Source of the DNA: Pumilibacter muris
Lineage (GTDB): Bacteria; Bacillota; Clostridia; Christensenellales; Pumilibacteraceae
Assembly: GCF_943193045.1 (NCBI RefSeq)
Contig: NZ_CALPCN010000002.1
Coordinates: forward strand, 248,001-312,000
DNA: 64,000 bases
Direction: 5' to 3'
Of this stretch, positions 16,063-24,946 are shown piece after piece. Position numbers and translations under genes: made by a program. The notes under the pieces were generated by a model. That model saw only the letters and a program-made list of their open reading frames with translations, searched no databases and was not told the DNA's origin. Positions within the stretch are counted from its first letter, which is position 1, and each line of letters opens with the position of its first letter.

Positions 16063-18771
16063 TTATTTGTGGTCTTTATCCCAACAACAACTCTTATACT
16101 TCTTTCCACTTCCGCAAGGGCAAGGGTCGTTGCGCCCCGCGTTTTTGTTGGGGCTTTGGTTCACTTTGGGGGCTTTGGCTTGCTTACTGCCGCCGCTGCT
16201 CACAACGAGGTCGAGGTTCTGCCCCTCGCGTTTGGGCGCGCGTTCAACGTTCACGCGCATAAGAAGAGCTACCGTTTCTTCGTGAATGCGGTCTATCATG
16301 TCGTCGAACATGGCAAAGCCCTCTTGCTTATATGCAATAACGGGGTCTTGCTGACCGTAAGCTTTCAAGCCTATGCCTCTTCTGAGAGCGTCCATAGCGT
16401 CTATGTGGTCCATCCACTGCTTATCAACCACTTTCAAAAGAATAACTCGCTCGATTTCCTCGAAGTCTACCCCGAGTTCTTTGGCGTTGTCTATCTTTTG
16501 AGTGTAATAAGTTTGCATAGCGGTGTAAATCTGCTCTTTGATTTCTTCCAAAGCCCAGTTTTCCATGCGCTCGTCGGTGAGAAAAGTTGTGTCGCCGGGA
16601 ATGAGTTTGCGCTCGATTTCCTTGTTGAGGTTCTCGTAGTCCCATTCGTTCCAGTCCACTTTGGGGTCGGTGTAGGTATCCACGATATTCTCTATTTGGT
16701 TGTGCATCATTTCGTCTATTTGCTCGTGCACGCTCTCGCCTTGAAGCACCTTGTTGCGCTCTTTATATATAATGGTGCGCTGAGTGTTCATAACGTTGTC
16801 GTATTCGAGCACCTGCTTACGAATGGAATAGTTGCGCCCCTCGACGTTACGTTGCGCGTTAGCTATTTGCCTCGTGAGCAACTTCATAGAAAACGGAGTG
16901 TCTTCGTCGGCTTTGAACATTTCGGCTATGCGTTTCATTCTGTCGCCGCCGAACAGACGCAAAAGGTCGTCTTCCATGCTAAGGTAGAATATAGACGAAC
17001 CTATGTCGCCCTGACGACCCGCGCGGCCGCGAAGCTGGTTGTCGATTCGGCGCGACTCGTGGCGCTCTGTGCCTATAATGCGAAGTCCGCCTACGGCAAT
17101 AACCTTTTCCTTTTCTTTATCGGCGTCGGCTTTGTATTCTTCGTAGAACTTTTTGTACTGCGCGCGCGCCGCCAAAATATCGGCGTCGTCGGTGTTGAAA
17201 TATGCGGTAGACGCGCTAATAAGCCGTTCGTCAACGCCCAAATCGCGCATACGCTTTTTAGCCAAATATTCGGGATTGCCGCCAAGCAAAATATCGGTTC
17301 CGCGACCCGCCATGTTGGTGGCGATTGTAACCGCGCTCACTCTGCCCGCTTGCGCAATAATTTCGGCTTCTTTTTCGTGGTTCTTCGCGTTTAAAACGCT
17401 GTGGTTAATACGTTGCCCCGATAACAGGCGGGAAAGCTCTTCGCTTTTTTCAACGTTTGTTGTGCCCACCAAAACGGGCTGCCCGCGCTCGGTGCACTCT
17501 TTAATGTCTTCTATAACGGCTTTTAATTTGCCGTTTACGGTAGTGTATATAACGTCGTTCTCGTCTACGCGCTGACTGGGCACGTTTGTGGGAATTTCCA
17601 CAACGTCGAGCCCGTAAATTCCTTTAAACTCCGTTTCTTCCGTTTTGGCGGTGCCCGTCATGCCCGCAAGTTTATCGTAAAGCCTGAAATAGTTTTGGAA
17701 CGTGATTGTTGCGAGCGTCTTGTTCTCGTTGCGGATTGTAACGTTTTCTTTCGCCTCGATTGCTTGATGCAAACCGTCGCTGTAACGCCGCCCCACCATA
17801 AGGCGACCCGTAAATTCGTCTACTATAACAACTTCGCCGTCCGACACGATATAGTCGCTGTCGCGCTTCATTATTTTGTGAGCGCGAAGAGCGTTATTTA
17901 CATGGTGCGCAATGTCGCTGTTTTCTATATCCGCAAGATTTTCTATTCCGAAGAAAGTTTCCGCTTTTATCGAACCCGACTCGGTTAAGTTGATTGCCTT
18001 TTTCTTTTCGTCGATTTCGTAGTCGTCTTCTTTGATTTCGCGTTTAACGAATTGATTTGCGCGAATATACAAATCGCTCGACTTTTCGCCTCTGCCCGAA
18101 ATGATTAGCGGCGTGCGCGCTTCGTCGATTAAAATGGAGTCAACCTCGTCGATAATGGCGTAGCTGAGCTTTCTTTGCACCATTTCTTCTTTGTATATAA
18201 CCATGTTGTCGCGCAGGTAGTCGAAGCCGAGCTCGTTGTTTGTGGCATAAGTTATGTCGCAGTTATACGCCGCGCGCTTAGCTTCGGGAGTCATGCCCGA
18301 TATTGCAACGCCCACCGTAAGCCCCAAATAGCGGTGAACTTTTCCCATCCACTCGGCATCGCGCTTGGCAAGGTAGTCGTTTACAGTAACTATATGCACG
18401 CCCTCGCCGGTGAGCGCGTTCAAATAAGCTGGCAAAGTGGAAACAAGCGTTTTTCCTTCGCCGGTGCGCATTTCCGAAATACGCCCTTGATGCAACGTTA
18501 TGCCGCCCAAAATTTGAACGTGGAAATGCCTCATTCCGAGCACTCGCGCGCTTGCCTCGCGCACGGTGGCGAACGCTTCGGGCAAAATATCGTCGAGCGT
18601 TTCGTAGTTCTCTTTTAATCTGCGTTTGAACTCCGCAGTTTTGCCGCGCAATTCATCTTCGCTCAAATTGCGGTATTCGTCTTCGAGCTCGTCTACTTTT
18701 AACGCGATTGCCTCCAACCTTTTAAGGTGTTTGCGGTTGTCGCTGCCCGTGATAAAACTTATAAGTCCCAT
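16063..18771 (-). CDS. secA: Protein translocase ATPase SecA
   Basis: Motor ATPase that pushes preproteins through SecYEG. The 902-residue product is full length. It has Walker A MRTGEGKT near residue 105, DEVDSILIDEARTPLIISG of the first nucleotide-binding domain, a preprotein crosslinking domain, helicase-like TNMAGRGTDILLGG and GRAGRQGD, and the C-terminal SEC-C zinc motif CPCGSGKKYKSCC. An AAGGAG site precedes the ATG by 8 bases. It is 62 bases downstream of pheA, probably on the same transcript. It would export the many signal-peptide proteins encoded at 49-64 kb. Confidence 0.97.
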   Translation of the reverse strand: MGLISFITGSDNRKHLKRLEAIALKVDELEDEYRNLSEDELRGKTAEFKRRLKENYETLDDILPEAFATVREASARVLGMRHFHVQILGGITLHQGRISEMRTGEGKTLVSTLPAYLNALTGEGVHIVTVNDYLAKRDAEWMGKVHRYLGLTVGVAISGMTPEAKRAAYNCDITYATNNELGFDYLRDNMVIYKEEMVQRKLSYAIIDEVDSILIDEARTPLIISGRGEKSSDLYIRANQFVKREIKEDDYEIDEKKKAINLTESGSIKAETFFGIENLADIENSDIAHHVNNALRAHKIMKRDSDYIVSDGEVVIVDEFTGRLMVGRRYSDGLHQAIEAKENVTIRNENKTLATITFQNYFRLYDKLAGMTGTAKTEETEFKGIYGLDVVEIPTNVPSQRVDENDVIYTTVNGKLKAVIEDIKECTERGQPVLVGTTNVEKSEELSRLLSGQRINHSVLNAKNHEKEAEIIAQAGRVSAVTIATNMAGRGTDILLGGNPEYLAKKRMRDLGVDERLISASTAYFNTDDADILAARAQYKKFYEEYKADADKEKEKVIAVGGLRIIGTERHESRRIDNQLRGRAGRQGDIGSSIFYLSMEDDLLRLFGGDRMKRIAEMFKADEDTPFSMKLLTRQIANAQRNVEGRNYSIRKQVLEYDNVMNTQRTIIYKERNKVLQGESVHEQIDEMMHNQIENIVDTYTDPKVDWNEWDYENLNKEIERKLIPGDTTFLTDERMENWALEEIKEQIYTAMQTYYTQKIDNAKELGVDFEEIERVILLKVVDKQWMDHIDAMDALRRGIGLKAYGQQDPVIAYKQEGFAMFDDMIDRIHEETVALLMRVNVERAPKREGQNLDLVVSSGGSKQAKAPKVNQSPNKNAGRNDPCPCGSGKKYKSCCWDKDHK

Positions 18772-18833
18772 TTAGTTAGCTCCTTTTGCTACCCGTTTCT
18801 TTCTATTTGCAAGCGCTCGATAACGCCGTTCGG

Positions 18834-19643
18834 CTATTCGCCGCATTTAAAATAACGTCCTAAAAAGCGCATATCTTCCGCCTGCGCCGCAAGCGTTTTA
18901 ATAAGCGAATCAAGCTCGCTTCCGCTGCCGTAAAACATAAAATCGACGAAAAACACATATTGCCCCATTTTTTTCTTAGCGGGACGCGATTCTATTTTCG
19001 TCATGTTAAGCCCCCGCGCGTTGAGCTCCGAGAGCACTTTGAGCAAAGCTCCCGGCTTGTTCTCGGTGGAAAACTGCACGCTCGCCTTATTGCCGCGCTC
19101 TTTTTGCGCGTCGGCTCTAACGGCAACGAACCGAGTGCTGTTCTCGTTTGAATCCTCGATGCTTTCGGCGAGCACTACTTGTCCTTTTTTTGGGGCGCGG
19201 GCGATTGCCGCCGACTCGTCGTTCAAAAGTTCGAGCCCCGCCGAAGTGTAGGCGACCGACTCGGCAACCGCATCGGGCAACAGTCTTTTAAGATTGCCGC
19301 CGCATTGAGCAAGCGCTTGCGGGTGAGAATAAACCCGTTTAATATCGTCGAGCGACACTCCGCGCTTTGCAATCAAGTTTTGCCGAATGGGCATTGTAAG
19401 CTCGTAACCTATCTGCAATTCGAATTCGGCAAGCGCGTCTACCGTTGCCACAACGGTGCCCTCGAAACTGTTTTCAATAGGAACCACGCACAATTCCGCA
19501 TCGCCGCGCTTCACACGTTCGAGAGCGCCGAACACCGTTTCGCAACCTACGGTTTGGCAACCTTTTAAACCCGTTTCTTCTATTATTTTAAGAGCGGCGG
19601 CATAAGTATGGCTGTATTCATCTCCGAAATACACTATTTTCAC
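18834..19643 (-). CDS. pheA: Prephenate dehydratase
   Basis: Converts prephenate to phenylpyruvate in phenylalanine synthesis, with feedback inhibition through an ACT domain. The 269 residues contain the catalytic domain (YFGDEYSHTYAAA at the start, VPIENSFEGTV, SNENSTRFV) and the C-terminal ACT domain (KPGALLKVLSELNARGLNMTKIESRP, cited in parts: GALLKVL and TKIESRP). No chorismate mutase domain is fused. The frame is open further upstream, but the family start fits a GTG at 19643. The AAGGAG site is 15 bases from it, so the start is uncertain by a few codons. A promoter lies at 19708-19737. Confidence 0.9.
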   Translation of the reverse strand: MKIVYFGDEYSHTYAAALKIIEETGLKGCQTVGCETVFGALERVKRGDAELCVVPIENSFEGTVVATVDALAEFELQIGYELTMPIRQNLIAKRGVSLDDIKRVYSHPQALAQCGGNLKRLLPDAVAESVAYTSAGLELLNDESAAIARAPKKGQVVLAESIEDSNENSTRFVAVRADAQKERGNKASVQFSTENKPGALLKVLSELNARGLNMTKIESRPAKKKMGQYVFFVDFMFYGSGSELDSLIKTLAAQAEDMRFLGRYFKCGE

Positions 19644-19707
19644 GGTGAAAGCGGTCTTCTCCTTGCTCGGGCGTAAAACAATTTGCTTGCAGTTTTTGCC
19701 AAAATAA

Positions 19708-19737
19708 AGTATAGCACAACTTCGCCCCGCTTGTAAA
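19708..19737 (-). promoter_or_regulatory. Promoter of pheA-secA
   Basis: On the minus strand: -35 TTTACA (19732-19737), 18-base spacer, -10 TATACT (19708-19713). It gives a leader of about 60 bases without an evident attenuator. Confidence 0.65.
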
Positions 19738-19889
19738 GCGTTTGTCGCCCGCTTCGCCCATGCGTCGGAAGTCGAATTGCGGCGCAAACTACCGAATTTT
19801 TCAATATGGTTATAGCGCCCACTAAACGGACGCCTTAAATTGCTGAAAACCTCGCAATTAAAACGACTACGGCACGCCGCGAAAAAAAC

Positions 19890-19919
19890 TTGCTTTTTGC
19901 CTTAACTAAGTGATATAAT
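19890..19919 (+). promoter_or_regulatory. Promoter of the ABC-F gene, apparently leaderless
   Basis: -35 TTGCTT (19890-19895), 18-base spacer, extended -10 TGATATAAT (hexamer 19914-19919), then ACCGTT and the ATG at 19926. No ribosome-binding site is present. Confidence 0.7.
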
Positions 19920-19925
19920 ACCGTT

Positions 19926-21470
19926 ATGGCGATACTCGAAATTAAAAATTTAAGTCACACTTTCGACGGAAAGCCTCTGTTTTCGGGGGCTAATTTAAGC
20001 ATAAACAACGGCGAACACGTTGGAATTGTAGGGCTAAACGGCGCGGGCAAAACCACGTTTATAAACATTATATCGGGAAAACTCCCGCAAGACGAAGGCG
20101 AAGTTAAATGGCTCGGCGGAATAAAACGCGGCTACCTTGACCAACATGCCGACATAGACCGTTCGAATACCGTTATGGATTATTTGCGCGAAGCGTTCTC
20201 CGACCTATATGCCGAAAACGAGCGCATGGAAAAAATTTACGCCGATATGGCGGAGCTATCCGACCCGAACGAACTCGACAGACAAATATCGAAAGCGAAT
20301 AAAATTTTGGAAAGGCTCACCGACGCGGGTTTTTTCGAACTTGACTCCACAATAAAAAAAGTTGCGGGCGGACTCGGAATAGCCGCGCTCGGCTACGACA
20401 CCGTTATTGCCACTTTAAGCGGCGGACAGCGCGCAAAACTAATGCTCGCGCGGCTTCTTTTGGAGCGCCCCGACATTATGCTTTTAGACGAGCCGACAAA
20501 CTTCTTAGACGTGGAGCACATAGATTGGCTAACCGAGTATTTGAATTCGGTAAAAAGCACTTTTATGGTTATATCGCACGACACCGCATTTTTGGACAAA
20601 GTCACCAAATTTATAGTGAGCATAGAAAACGGCTCGATTAAAAAATACGGCGGCAATTATTCCACCTACATAAGTCAGGCGGAACAAAACGCGAAACAGT
20701 ATGAAGAGAGCTACCGAAGGCAACAGGAAGAAATAAAGCGCATGGAAGACTACATTGCGCGAAACAAAGCGCGGGCGGCTACGGCGGGCATGGCGAACAG
20801 TCGCAAAAAAATGCTCGACCGAATGGAAAAACTCGATAAGCCGTCGGTGATATACGACGCGGATTTTTCTTTTCCGTGCGAACAGCTTCACACGCGCGAC
20901 ATGCTTATTGCAAACGAACTTTTAATAGGCTATTCTTCCCCGCTTTTGCCGCCCATAAATTTGCATATCGACGGCGAAACAAAGCTGTGGATTCGCGGCA
21001 CTAACGGCATAGGAAAAACAACCCTTATTAAAACTCTTATGGGGCTGTTGCCGCCCAAAGGCGGAAGCTATTCGTTACACCCGTTTATGCGAGCGGGGTA
21101 TATCGAGCAAGACTTCGATTTCGGAGCGAAAGCGACCAACGCGCTCGGATATTTATCCGACCTATATCCGCGACTGCAACCAAAGCAACTCCGCGAAAAG
21201 CTCGCTAAGGCGGGCATTAAAAACGACTTGTGCACAAAGCCGATTAAAGAACTTTCGGGCGGCGAGCAAGTGCGCGTAAAGCTTTGCGTGCTCATGCAAA
21301 AAACAACAAACATATTGCTTTTAGACGAGCCGACCAACCACCTCGACGTGCGCGCGAAAGAGTCGCTTAAAAAAGCGTTGCTCGAATATAAAGGAGCGAT
21401 TTTGCTCGTTAGCCACGAACGCGAATTTGCCGAAAGCGTTTGCACTTCCACCCTCGACGTTAAGGCATAA
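19926..21470 (+). CDS. ABC-F family ATPase
   Basis: A 514-residue protein with two ABC ATPase domains in tandem and no membrane segments. The first has GLNGAGKTT, LSGGQRAKLM and LLDEPTNFLD. The second has GTNGIGKTT, LSGGEQVRVKL and LLDEPTNHLD. Between them is the helical linker typical of ABC-F proteins (about residues 255-330, rich in Glu, Arg and Lys). These proteins work on the ribosome, either protecting it from antibiotics or aiding stalled translation. Which role applies here cannot be told. The start codon lies 6 bases after a TATAAT box, with no ribosome-binding site, suggesting leaderless translation. Confidence 0.92.
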   Translation: MAILEIKNLSHTFDGKPLFSGANLSINNGEHVGIVGLNGAGKTTFINIISGKLPQDEGEVKWLGGIKRGYLDQHADIDRSNTVMDYLREAFSDLYAENERMEKIYADMAELSDPNELDRQISKANKILERLTDAGFFELDSTIKKVAGGLGIAALGYDTVIATLSGGQRAKLMLARLLLERPDIMLLDEPTNFLDVEHIDWLTEYLNSVKSTFMVISHDTAFLDKVTKFIVSIENGSIKKYGGNYSTYISQAEQNAKQYEESYRRQQEEIKRMEDYIARNKARAATAGMANSRKKMLDRMEKLDKPSVIYDADFSFPCEQLHTRDMLIANELLIGYSSPLLPPINLHIDGETKLWIRGTNGIGKTTLIKTLMGLLPPKGGSYSLHPFMRAGYIEQDFDFGAKATNALGYLSDLYPRLQPKQLREKLAKAGIKNDLCTKPIKELSGGEQVRVKLCVLMQKTTNILLLDEPTNHLDVRAKESLKKALLEYKGAILLVSHEREFAESVCTSTLDVKA

Positions 21471-21537
21471 TTCTAATTAGCTTACAACGGCGTTTTTCGC
21501 CTTATTAAAAATCCCCTATAAAAGGAGCAAATAAAAT

Positions 21538-22323
21538 ATGAACTACGAAACGTTGAAAATTTCGGAAAGCGGCTACGAAGGCACGCTTACTTGCTACGAG
21601 CATTCGGAGTCGCCCGAATTGCCCGAAAAACCCCGCCCCGCTCTTCTCGTTTTGCCGGGCGGCGCTTACAGAGGTTGCAGCGACCGCGAAGCCGAACCCG
21701 TAGGAATAGAGTTTTTCAATCGCGGCTACAACGCCTACGTTTTGCGTTACCCTTGCGCGCCCAACCGCTTCCCCGCCGCGCTCGTTGTTGCCGCCGCCTC
21801 TATGGATACAATACGCAAGCGCGCCAAAAAAGCGAATACAAATCCCGACAAAGTTTTTGCAATCGGCTTTTCGGCAGGCGGGCATCTTTGCGGCACTATT
21901 GCCAACTGCCCGCCCGACTTCAAACCCGTTAAAAAATTTAATTTCAAGCCGAACGGCGTTGTGCTTTCGTACCCCGTTATAAACGAAAAATTCGGACACA
22001 CCGTAAGCCACGACAACCTTTTGGGAGACGAGCGTCCGCAAGAATGCGCATGGCTAAATCTTAACGAATCTGTGCGCTCCGACAATCCGCCCGCGTTTAT
22101 TTGGGCAACCGCGAGCGACGCGGGCGTACCCGCCGAAAACAGTTTGAGTTATGCGTTAGCGTACAACAAGCTCGGATTAAAATACGAGTTGCACGTTTTC
22201 CACAGCGGTCCGCACGGGCTCAGCCTTTCCGACTACAGAGTATGCCAACTTTGCGAGGGCGGCGAAAATCTTCACGTTGCAACGTGGGTTAAACTTGCCG
22301 ACGAATTTTTGCGCGCGCTTTAA
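21538..22323 (+). CDS. Alpha/beta hydrolase (esterase/lipase-like)
   Basis: A 261-residue cytosolic alpha/beta hydrolase. The oxyanion-hole region reads LVLPGGAYRGCS, and the nucleophile motif GFSAGG places the serine at residue 112. A late HSGPHGLS probably supplies the histidine, and an aspartate in ASDAGVP the acid. This pattern matches the esterases often found in glycan-degrading bacteria (acetyl-xylan esterase-like); the natural ester is unknown. An AAAGGAG site precedes the ATG. It lies 67 bases after the ABC-F gene and is followed by a bidirectional terminator. Confidence 0.82.
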   Translation: MNYETLKISESGYEGTLTCYEHSESPELPEKPRPALLVLPGGAYRGCSDREAEPVGIEFFNRGYNAYVLRYPCAPNRFPAALVVAAASMDTIRKRAKKANTNPDKVFAIGFSAGGHLCGTIANCPPDFKPVKKFNFKPNGVVLSYPVINEKFGHTVSHDNLLGDERPQECAWLNLNESVRSDNPPAFIWATASDAGVPAENSLSYALAYNKLGLKYELHVFHSGPHGLSLSDYRVCQLCEGGENLHVATWVKLADEFLRAL

Positions 22324-22382
22324 TTGCAGTTTATAATTTGTTTGATTTCTTTTTAAATACGACGACGGAATTAAATAACATA

Positions 22383-22420
22383 AAAGCGGCATAGCAATGA
22401 AAATGCTACGTCGCTTTTTT
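22383..22420. terminator. Bidirectional terminator between convergent genes
   Basis: AAAGCG-x3-TAGCA pairs with TGCTA-x3-CGCTTT around a short loop, flanked by A and T runs on both sides. It serves the esterase gene (+) and the DUF4097 gene (-). Confidence 0.8.
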
Positions 22421-22469
22421 ATATTTACAATGTCAAAACGTTTTTCTCAACTTTTTTTATATTACAAAA

Positions 22470-23378
22470 TTACGCCCACCTGAGTTTAACGCTGTTGTTC
22501 GTTCCGCGCAACGTTATTTTTTTATCTGTTGTTCCCGTTTGAGCGGACGGCAACTCGCGCCCGTGCGTTTCCACCGTGTATTCCTCACGAACGCCGCGAA
22601 TAAGCACGTTCGCGTCAAGATTTGTTCCGCGCAACGAAAGCGTGTTCACCGTTATGCCGCTAAGCGTAAAGTCGGCGTTAGTCGCATGCAAGTTAATCTC
22701 CGAACTTTCGGTGTCGCGCATTTCAACGTCGGAATTCGTACCGCTCGATTCAAGCTTTTCGATATTCGAATTTCTTATTTCCAAATCGAGGTTCGTAGAA
22801 TTTATTTGCGCGTTTTTCACGGTGCAACCGTTAAGCTCCGTATCGCAGTTGGCGGAACTTATTACAACATTTTCTATATTGCAATCGGTTAGCTTTATAT
22901 CCGCGTTTGCGGATTTAACGTTCAAAGTTTCGGTTGTAACGCCCGTAAGATTTATCGTGCCGTTAGTTCCCGAAAAATTGATAGGCATTCCGATGGGCAC
23001 CGTAAGCTCGTATTTTTTCTTTAATTTGCCGAAACTGAACCAACTCGAAGTGAAGATATTGTAATCTTGGCTTTCGTTCACTTTTAACACGCCGGACTCC
23101 ACAGTTACGGACACTTCGGAATCGCTCGCCTCATAATAGTTTAAGCTAAGCGCGTCGCCCGTTGTAACCGTTACGGGGAAAGAATTTACTTTAAGTTCAA
23201 CCGAACGAATTTCGTTTGCTTCGTATTCGGACGCGTCGAACGTTTTCGCTTCGTATTCGGTTGTGTCGAGTCTGTAAAAATCCCAGTTAAGCGACGACAT
23301 GGCAACCGCGAAAATTATTCCGCCGACTATAACGAGCGACGCCGCAGCTATAAGCCATTTTACCCAAGTTTTACTCAT
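22470..23378 (-). CDS. DUF4097-type beta-helical membrane-anchored protein
   Basis: A 302-residue protein with an N-terminal membrane helix (about residues 8-28) and an extracytoplasmic domain built of short repeated beta strands (runs like LNVKSANADIKL, VVISSANCDTEL, AQINSTNLDLEI). This is the stacked-strand pattern of DUF4097/putative adhesin proteins. Its start codon overlaps the stop of the DUF1700 gene by 4 bases (ATGA), so the two are translationally coupled. The family often accompanies PadR and DUF1700 genes in Firmicutes; the role is probably envelope stress or adhesion, unproven. Confidence 0.8.
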   Translation of the reverse strand: MSKTWVKWLIAAASLVIVGGIIFAVAMSSLNWDFYRLDTTEYEAKTFDASEYEANEIRSVELKVNSFPVTVTTGDALSLNYYEASDSEVSVTVESGVLKVNESQDYNIFTSSWFSFGKLKKKYELTVPIGMPINFSGTNGTINLTGVTTETLNVKSANADIKLTDCNIENVVISSANCDTELNGCTVKNAQINSTNLDLEIRNSNIEKLESSGTNSDVEMRDTESSEINLHATNADFTLSGITVNTLSLRGTNLDANVLIRGVREEYTVETHGRELPSAQTGTTDKKITLRGTNNSVKLRWA

Positions 23379-24286
23379 GCTTTTTCACCTCCGCCCACAA
23401 CAACGGTATTTTTGGGGCATATCCACCCGCTTATACACGAGAACATAAACGCGGTTCCTTTCGCCATAAGTTTGATTAACATTATGCAACCCACCAAAAA
23501 GAGCAAACCGATTCCGCAAAGAGCAACACAGCCGCCTATTTGTGCCACTCCTGCGGCGCCCGAGCCGGAAAGCGCGTGAAACACCGACACAACGGTGCCC
23601 GCTATTCCGCCCAAAGCCATAGCTCCGCCCGCCGCAACAAGCGTAGCCAACACAATCCACACCGCGCCTACAAGAATGAAAAACACAAAACCCGTAACTA
23701 TATTAAGCACTAAAAACAGCGCGAGCCTGTCGCCATGAAGTCCTTCGTCGCGTTTTTGAACCGACGGTTTAGTTGCCGCGCGCGCCGGTTTATACGGCGG
23801 AACAAGAGGTTCGTCGAACGCAGGCGAGGGCGATGCGGCAACGCCGCCGTGCGCGGGCGGAACAAGTTTTTCTTCTCCGCTCGCAACTGTGCTCTTATCT
23901 GTTTCGTTGCCGTGCGCGGGCGGAACGAGTTTTTCGTTTCCAGGTGTCTCCGCATTATTGCTTTGCGGCGAAGTAAGCGGCGCGCTCTTTTCGGGCTCCG
24001 CTCTTTTTTGCGTCTCACGCGGCTTTTCTCCGTTCGCTTCGTCGCGGCGCATGTCGGGCGTAGGCACAGGCGATTCGTCTTTAAGTTCGCCGTCGTATTC
24101 CGACAATATCTTATCCGCCACGTCTACGGGATTTCCGAACTGCCGCACAATTTCGCTCTCGCTCAAGCCTCGCTCGATTTTGTCGGCAAAAATCTCGTCG
24201 TAATACTCTAAAATTTTCCTAATTTCTTCGGCGGGCAATCGGTGCACGTTTTTCTTTAATTCCGACTCCCATTCGTATTTAGTCAT
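23375..24286 (-). CDS. DUF1700 (HAAS domain) membrane protein
   Basis: A 303-residue protein. Residues 1-65 (WESELKKNVHRLPAEEI, then ILEYYDEIF and GNPVDVADKIL) form the HAAS/DUF1700 helical domain. A long low-complexity linker follows with KLVPPAHG repeated (residues about 115-165), then three or four membrane helices (about 195-290). The duplicated NEKLVPPAHG-type units in the linker are an oddity. It sits in the padR-DUF1700-DUF4097 operon; such HAAS proteins are thought to relay between the regulator and the anchored effector. Confidence 0.82.
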   Translation of the reverse strand: MTKYEWESELKKNVHRLPAEEIRKILEYYDEIFADKIERGLSESEIVRQFGNPVDVADKILSEYDGELKDESPVPTPDMRRDEANGEKPRETQKRAEPEKSAPLTSPQSNNAETPGNEKLVPPAHGNETDKSTVASGEEKLVPPAHGGVAASPSPAFDEPLVPPYKPARAATKPSVQKRDEGLHGDRLALFLVLNIVTGFVFFILVGAVWIVLATLVAAGGAMALGGIAGTVVSVFHALSGSGAAGVAQIGGCVALCGIGLLFLVGCIMLIKLMAKGTAFMFSCISGWICPKNTVVVGGGEKA

Positions 24287-24301
24287 TTAGTTTAACCTCC
24301 C

Positions 24302-24625
24302 TCACAAAACCGAGCTTCCGCTCTCTTTGTAAATAAATTCATACACTCGTTTCAATTCGTCGAGGTCGACAATCGATTCTCGAATTTTTCGATTACCCGC
24401 TTCGGTAATCATGTAATACTTTCTAAGCCGCCCGTTGTATTCTTTTGTGCGCGTAGTTAGGCACCCCGTAGACTCTAAGCGTTTGAGTATGGGATACAGC
24501 GTGCTTTCGGATACCTCTATATAAGGCGATATGTCGCTTATGATTTTATAGCCGTAGCTTTCCTCTTTTTTGAGCGAAACAAGCACGCATACTTCGAGCA
24601 AACCCTTTTTTAACTGTGCATCCAC
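24302..24625 (-). CDS. PadR-family transcriptional regulator
   Basis: A 107-residue winged-helix regulator: LKKGLLEVCVLVSLKKEESYGY, then YPILKRLESTGCL and a C-terminal TEAGNRKI, all PadR hallmarks. A longer frame reaches 24733, but the GTG at 24625 is preceded by AAGGAGG at 6 bases and gives the family length. It heads the operon with the DUF1700 and DUF4097 genes. The promoter spacer carries an inverted repeat (ATACTA and TAGTAT) that is the probable binding site of this repressor. Confidence 0.92.
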   Translation of the reverse strand: MDAQLKKGLLEVCVLVSLKKEESYGYKIISDISPYIEVSESTLYPILKRLESTGCLTTRTKEYNGRLRKYYMITEAGNRKIRESIVDLDELKRVYEFIYKESGSSVL

Positions 24626-24714
24626 TTGCGCCCTCCTTACGGTTTTTCTTAACAGCACTTTCCGCTTTTTTAACGCCGCAATTCGCCGCAGCCGCGTTCC
24701 ATACTGTTGAATAC

Positions 24715-24744
24715 ATAATACTACACAACGCATAGTATTGTCAA
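24715..24744 (-). promoter_or_regulatory. padR operon promoter with inverted-repeat operator
   Basis: On the minus strand: -35 TTGACA (24739-24744), 18-base spacer, -10 TATTAT (24715-24720). AATACTA and TAGTATT form an inverted repeat across the spacer and -10 box, as expected for PadR autoregulation. Confidence 0.7.
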
Positions 24745-24820
24745 TACGTTTTTAGCTATTTTATGCTTTTTAATTATTTTCTAATTTTTTTAATGAATTT
24801 CTTTTTTTGTTGCCCTTTTG

Positions 24821-24941
24821 CGTCGCTATCGGCTTTTTGGTCACAAAAAGCTTTGCAAAAATGATAAAAGGGGCGGGACACAATCGATAGTGTCTCGCCC
24901 CTCTTATCGTAACACCAGCATTTTGCGACTAAAAGGCCGGG
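24821..24941 (-). repeat. Hairpin repeat family 2, copy D (divergent)
   Basis: Keeps the GGGGCGGGACAC / GTGTCTCGCCCC hairpin and the outer pairs (TTTTGGTCACAAAAAG and TTTTGCGACTAAAAGG) but has lost the leading SCAAGGGCGCAG-type segment. It ends 5 bases from the aminopeptidase stop codon. With the padR promoter it accounts for the 321-base gap 24626-24946. Confidence 0.65.
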
Positions 24942-24946
24942 CTATT

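Noticed and set aside
15904-17394. Long open frame on the plus strand (496 codons)
   Set aside because: It lies antisense to secA, whose protein is unmistakable. The translation is basic and without any family resemblance, as with other antisense frames in this codon-biased genome.
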